Positions 61,559 to 64,000 of a DNA stretch of 64,000 nucleotides are shown piece after piece. Below the pieces are notes generated by a model that was not told the DNA's origin, ran no database searches, and was given only the letters and a program-made list of their open reading frames with translations. The DNA is taken from the NCBI GenBank assembly GCA_035726825.1, contig JALNTX010000004.1:186001-250000 (forward strand), given 5' to 3'. Made by a program: the position numbers and the translations under genes. The stretch's first letter is position 1, and the number at the start of each line of letters is the position of its first letter. Source of the DNA: Pseudocitrobacter sp913778145 (GTDB lineage Bacteria > Pseudomonadota > Gammaproteobacteria > Enterobacterales > Enterobacteriaceae).

Positions 61559-62689
61559 TTAGAACTGGTAAACCAGACCCAGAGCTACGACGTCATCGGT
61601 AGAGATGCCAGCGCGACGGGTGAATTCATTGTCATCCAGCAGGTTGATTTTGTAATCAACATAGGTAGACATGTTTTTGTTGAAGTAGTAGGTAGCACCA
61701 ACATCAACATATTTCAGCAGATCCTGATCGCCGAAGTTGCGAACACCGTTGTTGATGTCTTTACCCTTGGACTGCAGGTAAGCAACAGACGGACGCAGGC
61801 CGAAATCGAACTGATACTGTGCAACAACTTCAAAGTTCTGCGCTTTCTCAGCAAAACCGCTAATAGCGTCATCGTTGCCGTTACCGCTGAAGCGAGTTGC
61901 ATTGTATGCCTGAGTATACTGTGCAGCCAGGTAGATGTTGTTCGCATCATATTTCAGACCGCCAGTGTAGGTAGTCGCTTTGTCGCCGCTACCATACTGA
62001 AGGTTGTTCTGATCATCAGTACGTTTAGAGCTCGCAACTGCCGCACCAACGCTGAAGCCTTCGCCGATGTCATAAGACAGGGAGCCGCCGAAGCCGTCAC
62101 CGTTCTGTTTCAGAGCACCACGGCCGTTGTTGGTTGGGCCAGTGCCTTCACCGCTTACGCTACCGTTTTTACCCTGATACTGCAGAGCAAAGTTCAGGCC
62201 GTCAACCAGACCGAAGAAGTCAGAGTTACGGTAGGTTGCAACGCCGTTAGCACGCTGCTGCAGGAAGTTGTCGGAGCCGTAGGTGTCGCCGCCGAATTCC
62301 GGCAGAACGTCGGTCCAGGAAGTGACATCGTAAACTACGCCGTAGTTACGACCGTAGTCGAAAGAACCTGCATCACCGAAGCGCAGACCGGCAAATGCCA
62401 GACGAGTCCATGCCTGATCACCAGTAGATTCAGTGTTGTTCGCCTGAACGTTGTATTCCCACTGGCCGTAACCGGTCAGTTGGTCCTGGATCTGAGTTTC
62501 GCCTTTAACGCCGATACGCATATAGGTCTGGTCGCCATCAACGCTGTCGTCATCGGAGAAGTAGTGCAGACCGTCGATTTTACCGTACAGATCTAATTTG
62601 TTGCCGTCTTTGTTATAAATTTCAGCCGCATTTGCTGCGCCCGCTACCAGCAGTGCTGGTACCAGGAGGGACAGTACTTTAACTTTCAT
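61559..62689 (-). CDS. ompC: Outer-membrane porin OmpC
   Basis: Trimeric 16-stranded general porin. 376 residues: signal peptide MKVKVLSLLVPALLVAGAAN with cleavage at ANA-AEIYNKDG, loop-3 constriction motif PEFGGDTYGSDNF, and a C-terminal Phe (ALGLVYQF) recognised by BamA. Surface loops (for example the Gly/Ser/Asn-rich loop GKNGSVSGEGTGPTNNGRG) are variable, as expected from phage and immune pressure. Upstream OmpR sites and micF confirm identity. Confidence 0.96.
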   Translation of the reverse strand: MKVKVLSLLVPALLVAGAANAAEIYNKDGNKLDLYGKIDGLHYFSDDDSVDGDQTYMRIGVKGETQIQDQLTGYGQWEYNVQANNTESTGDQAWTRLAFAGLRFGDAGSFDYGRNYGVVYDVTSWTDVLPEFGGDTYGSDNFLQQRANGVATYRNSDFFGLVDGLNFALQYQGKNGSVSGEGTGPTNNGRGALKQNGDGFGGSLSYDIGEGFSVGAAVASSKRTDDQNNLQYGSGDKATTYTGGLKYDANNIYLAAQYTQAYNATRFSGNGNDDAISGFAEKAQNFEVVAQYQFDFGLRPSVAYLQSKGKDINNGVRNFGDQDLLKYVDVGATYYFNKNMSTYVDYKINLLDDNEFTRRAGISTDDVVALGLVYQF

Positions 62690-62781
62690 GTTAATAACCC
62701 TCTGTTATATGCCTTTTTATATGCCACTGCTTACTGGTCAACCCTCATTAACCAGTCGGCGAAACCATTGTGCTGCAAAAT

Positions 62782-62860
62782 GCAGAATAATCCAACACCA
62801 AAATGATACTAAAACCTTAAAGGTGTTTCATTTATCCATATAGATGTTTCAAAATGTAAA
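62782..62860 (-). promoter_or_regulatory. ompC promoter with OmpR boxes
   Basis: On the leftward strand TTTACATTTTGAAACATC at the far end, then ATAAATGAAACACC and GTTTTAGTATCATTTTG correspond to the C1-C3 OmpR boxes of E. coli ompC almost base for base; GGATTATTCTG near 62782-62793 is the -10 region. The leader to the ATG is about 85 bases. Confidence 0.85.
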
Positions 62861-63017
62861 TTTAGCGGAACTTTTTTTCGCACAAATGGGTAAGAAAAAT
62901 AGCACGGATAAACAAAGGCATTAAAAATAATACTTAAAAATCATATAATTAAAATTGGTTACAGGTATAGCACTGAATGGTAAAACAAAAGTTTCACCCG
63001 CAACTAAAATAGATATC

Positions 63018-63110
63018 GCTATCATCATTAACTTTATTTATTACCGTCATTCAGTTCTGAATGTCTGTTTACCCCTATTTCTACCGGATGCATCGCATCC
63101 GGTTTTTTTT
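63018..63110 (+). ncRNA. micF: MicF antisense RNA
   Basis: 93 nt beginning GCTATCATCATTAACTTTAT and ending with the ACCGGATGC...GCATCCGGT hairpin plus eight T. Nearly identical to E. coli MicF, which base-pairs with the ompF leader through its 5' end and lowers OmpF. The 5' pairing region is conserved. Divergent from ompC, sharing the OmpR-controlled region. Confidence 0.95.
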
Positions 63111-63497
63111 ACCTTTCTTTACGTAACTTTAATCCCGATATGCTAACCCTCGTTAATGATAACGTTCATTAATTAATCATCGGCAAAACACATAACAAAT
63201 TGCTAACATAAATTTTACGCAATAATTTCTTGTTTATTCGTGCTGTTTTTACATAACGCAAACGTTATGTGGCCTCACTCTCACCTTTTATTCCCCGCAT
63301 TTTTCCCCCTTTCAGGTGCGGAAAACCGCTGAAGTATGGCAATTGGCACAGTTCCCTTTATACTGCCTGCTGTACTCTCGCCTGTTACACAGAATTTGAC
63401 GTGGGTTCGCCGCGCAAAACAGGTTAAGACGTTCCACGCTCACCTATGTCTGAGCATATTCTCATTCAGATGCCGTTATGATGGGTTACACACGCCA
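63111..63497 (+). promoter_or_regulatory. micF-rcsD intergenic region
   Basis: 387 bases without a gene, mostly AT-rich, presumably containing the rcsD promoter. A perfect inverted repeat ACATAACG-CAAA-CGTTATGT lies at 63251-63270. No other element recognised. Confidence 0.5.
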
Positions 63498-64000
63498 ATG
63501 AGTCAGTCTGACAAGAAATCGTCCGGTAAATTTTCCCTGCTGCCGGGCAGCATCACCCGCTTCTTCCTGTTAATGATCATCGTGTTGCTGGTGACGATGG
63601 GGGTGATGATTCAGAGCGCGGTTAACGCGTGGCTGAAGGATAAAAGCTACCAGATAGTCGACATGACCCATGCCGTGCATAAGCGCATCGATACCTGGCG
63701 TTATGCGACCTGGCAGATTTACGACAACATTGCCGCTGCCCCCTCTACGGCGACCTCCAGCGAAGGATTACAGGAAACGCGTCTTAAGCAGGACGTCTAC
63801 TATCTGGAAAAACCGCGACGCAAAACCGAGGCGCTGATTTTTGGCTCCCACGACAGCTCGACGCTGGAAATTACCCAGCGCATGTCCACTTATCTGGATA
63901 CGCTGTGGGGTGCGGAAACTATCCCATGGTCGATGTATTACCTGAACGGCCAGGACAACAGCCTGATTCTTATCTCTACGCTGCCGCTCAAAGATCTTTC
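63498..64000 (+). CDS. rcsD: Phosphotransfer protein RcsD (5' part)
   Basis: Inner-membrane intermediate of the Rcs envelope-stress phosphorelay, passing phosphate between RcsC and RcsB. Only the first 167 codons are in the window: short cytoplasmic start (MSQSDKKSSGKFSLLPGSIT), TM1 (RFFLLMIIVLLVTMGVMIQS), then the periplasmic domain with RLKQDVYYLEKPRRKTEALI and PWSMYYLNGQDNS. The ATG at 63498 gives the family N-terminus. Confidence 0.95.
   Translation, partial: MSQSDKKSSGKFSLLPGSITRFFLLMIIVLLVTMGVMIQSAVNAWLKDKSYQIVDMTHAVHKRIDTWRYATWQIYDNIAAAPSTATSSEGLQETRLKQDVYYLEKPRRKTEALIFGSHDSSTLEITQRMSTYLDTLWGAETIPWSMYYLNGQDNSLILISTLPLKDL

Overview
The window is enterobacterial chromosome carrying a single integrated mobile element. 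Gene order and protein sequences follow the Escherichia/Salmonella/Enterobacter fru-setB-yej-ompC region: nfo (3' end), fruA-fruK-fruB, setB, yeiW, yeiP(efpL), yeiQ, yeiR, lpxT, mepS, pdeN, yejABEF, yejG, bcr, rsuA, yejH(radD), rplY, yejK, yejL, yejM(lapC), tRNA-Pro(GGG) proL, then eco, mqo, yojI, alkB, ada, apbE, ompC, micF and rcsD (5' end). A uxuA gene beside yeiQ, a STAS-less SulP transporter, mgtE, a NudK-like Nudix gene and a DeoR regulator where I would expect narP/ccm/nap, suggest an Enterobacter/Lelliottia/Leclercia-like genus rather than E. coli. The genus call is an inference from memory of gene order.

Region 1 (1-28102) is ordinary core genome: DNA repair (nfo, radD), fructose PTS (fruBKA with two Cra operators), sugar efflux (setB), translation (efpL, rsuA, rplY), hexuronate catabolism (uxuA/yeiQ), envelope maintenance (lpxT, mepS, yejM), c-di-GMP turnover (pdeN), peptide import (yejABEF) and drug efflux (bcr). 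Terminators, a BIME-type repeat and a MITE-like repeat lie between genes.

Region 2 (28055-49683) is a 21.6-kb element inserted in the 3' end of proL. It is bounded by a 49-bp direct repeat of the tRNA end, with a tyrosine integrase at the right end. Nearly all genes read leftwards from the integrase towards proL. From right to left they are: integrase; about 0.85 kb without genes but with repeated GTGATTA sites; a run of small membrane proteins and a lipoprotein; a zinc-ribbon protein; two HNH-type proteins; then a P22-like packaging block of terS, terL, portal, a putative scaffolding protein, a putative ejection protein, three small proteins and two large putative internal/ejection proteins; and finally a ParB-like protein with a ribbon-helix-helix protein next to proL. 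I see no coat protein, tail, endolysin, replication protein or CI-like repressor. The element therefore looks like a phage satellite (or a tidy remnant) that brings its own portal vertex, scaffold, DNA-ejection proteins and packaging motor and would need a helper's shell, tail and probably replication. This is the most interesting part of the window.

Region 3 (49684-64000) returns to core genome: the original proL terminator, the Nudix and DeoR genes, ecotin, malate:quinone oxidoreductase, SulP transporter, MgtE, YojI exporter, the alkylation-repair pair ada-alkB with an Ada box, apbE, the porin gene ompC with OmpR sites, the regulatory RNA micF, and the start of rcsD.
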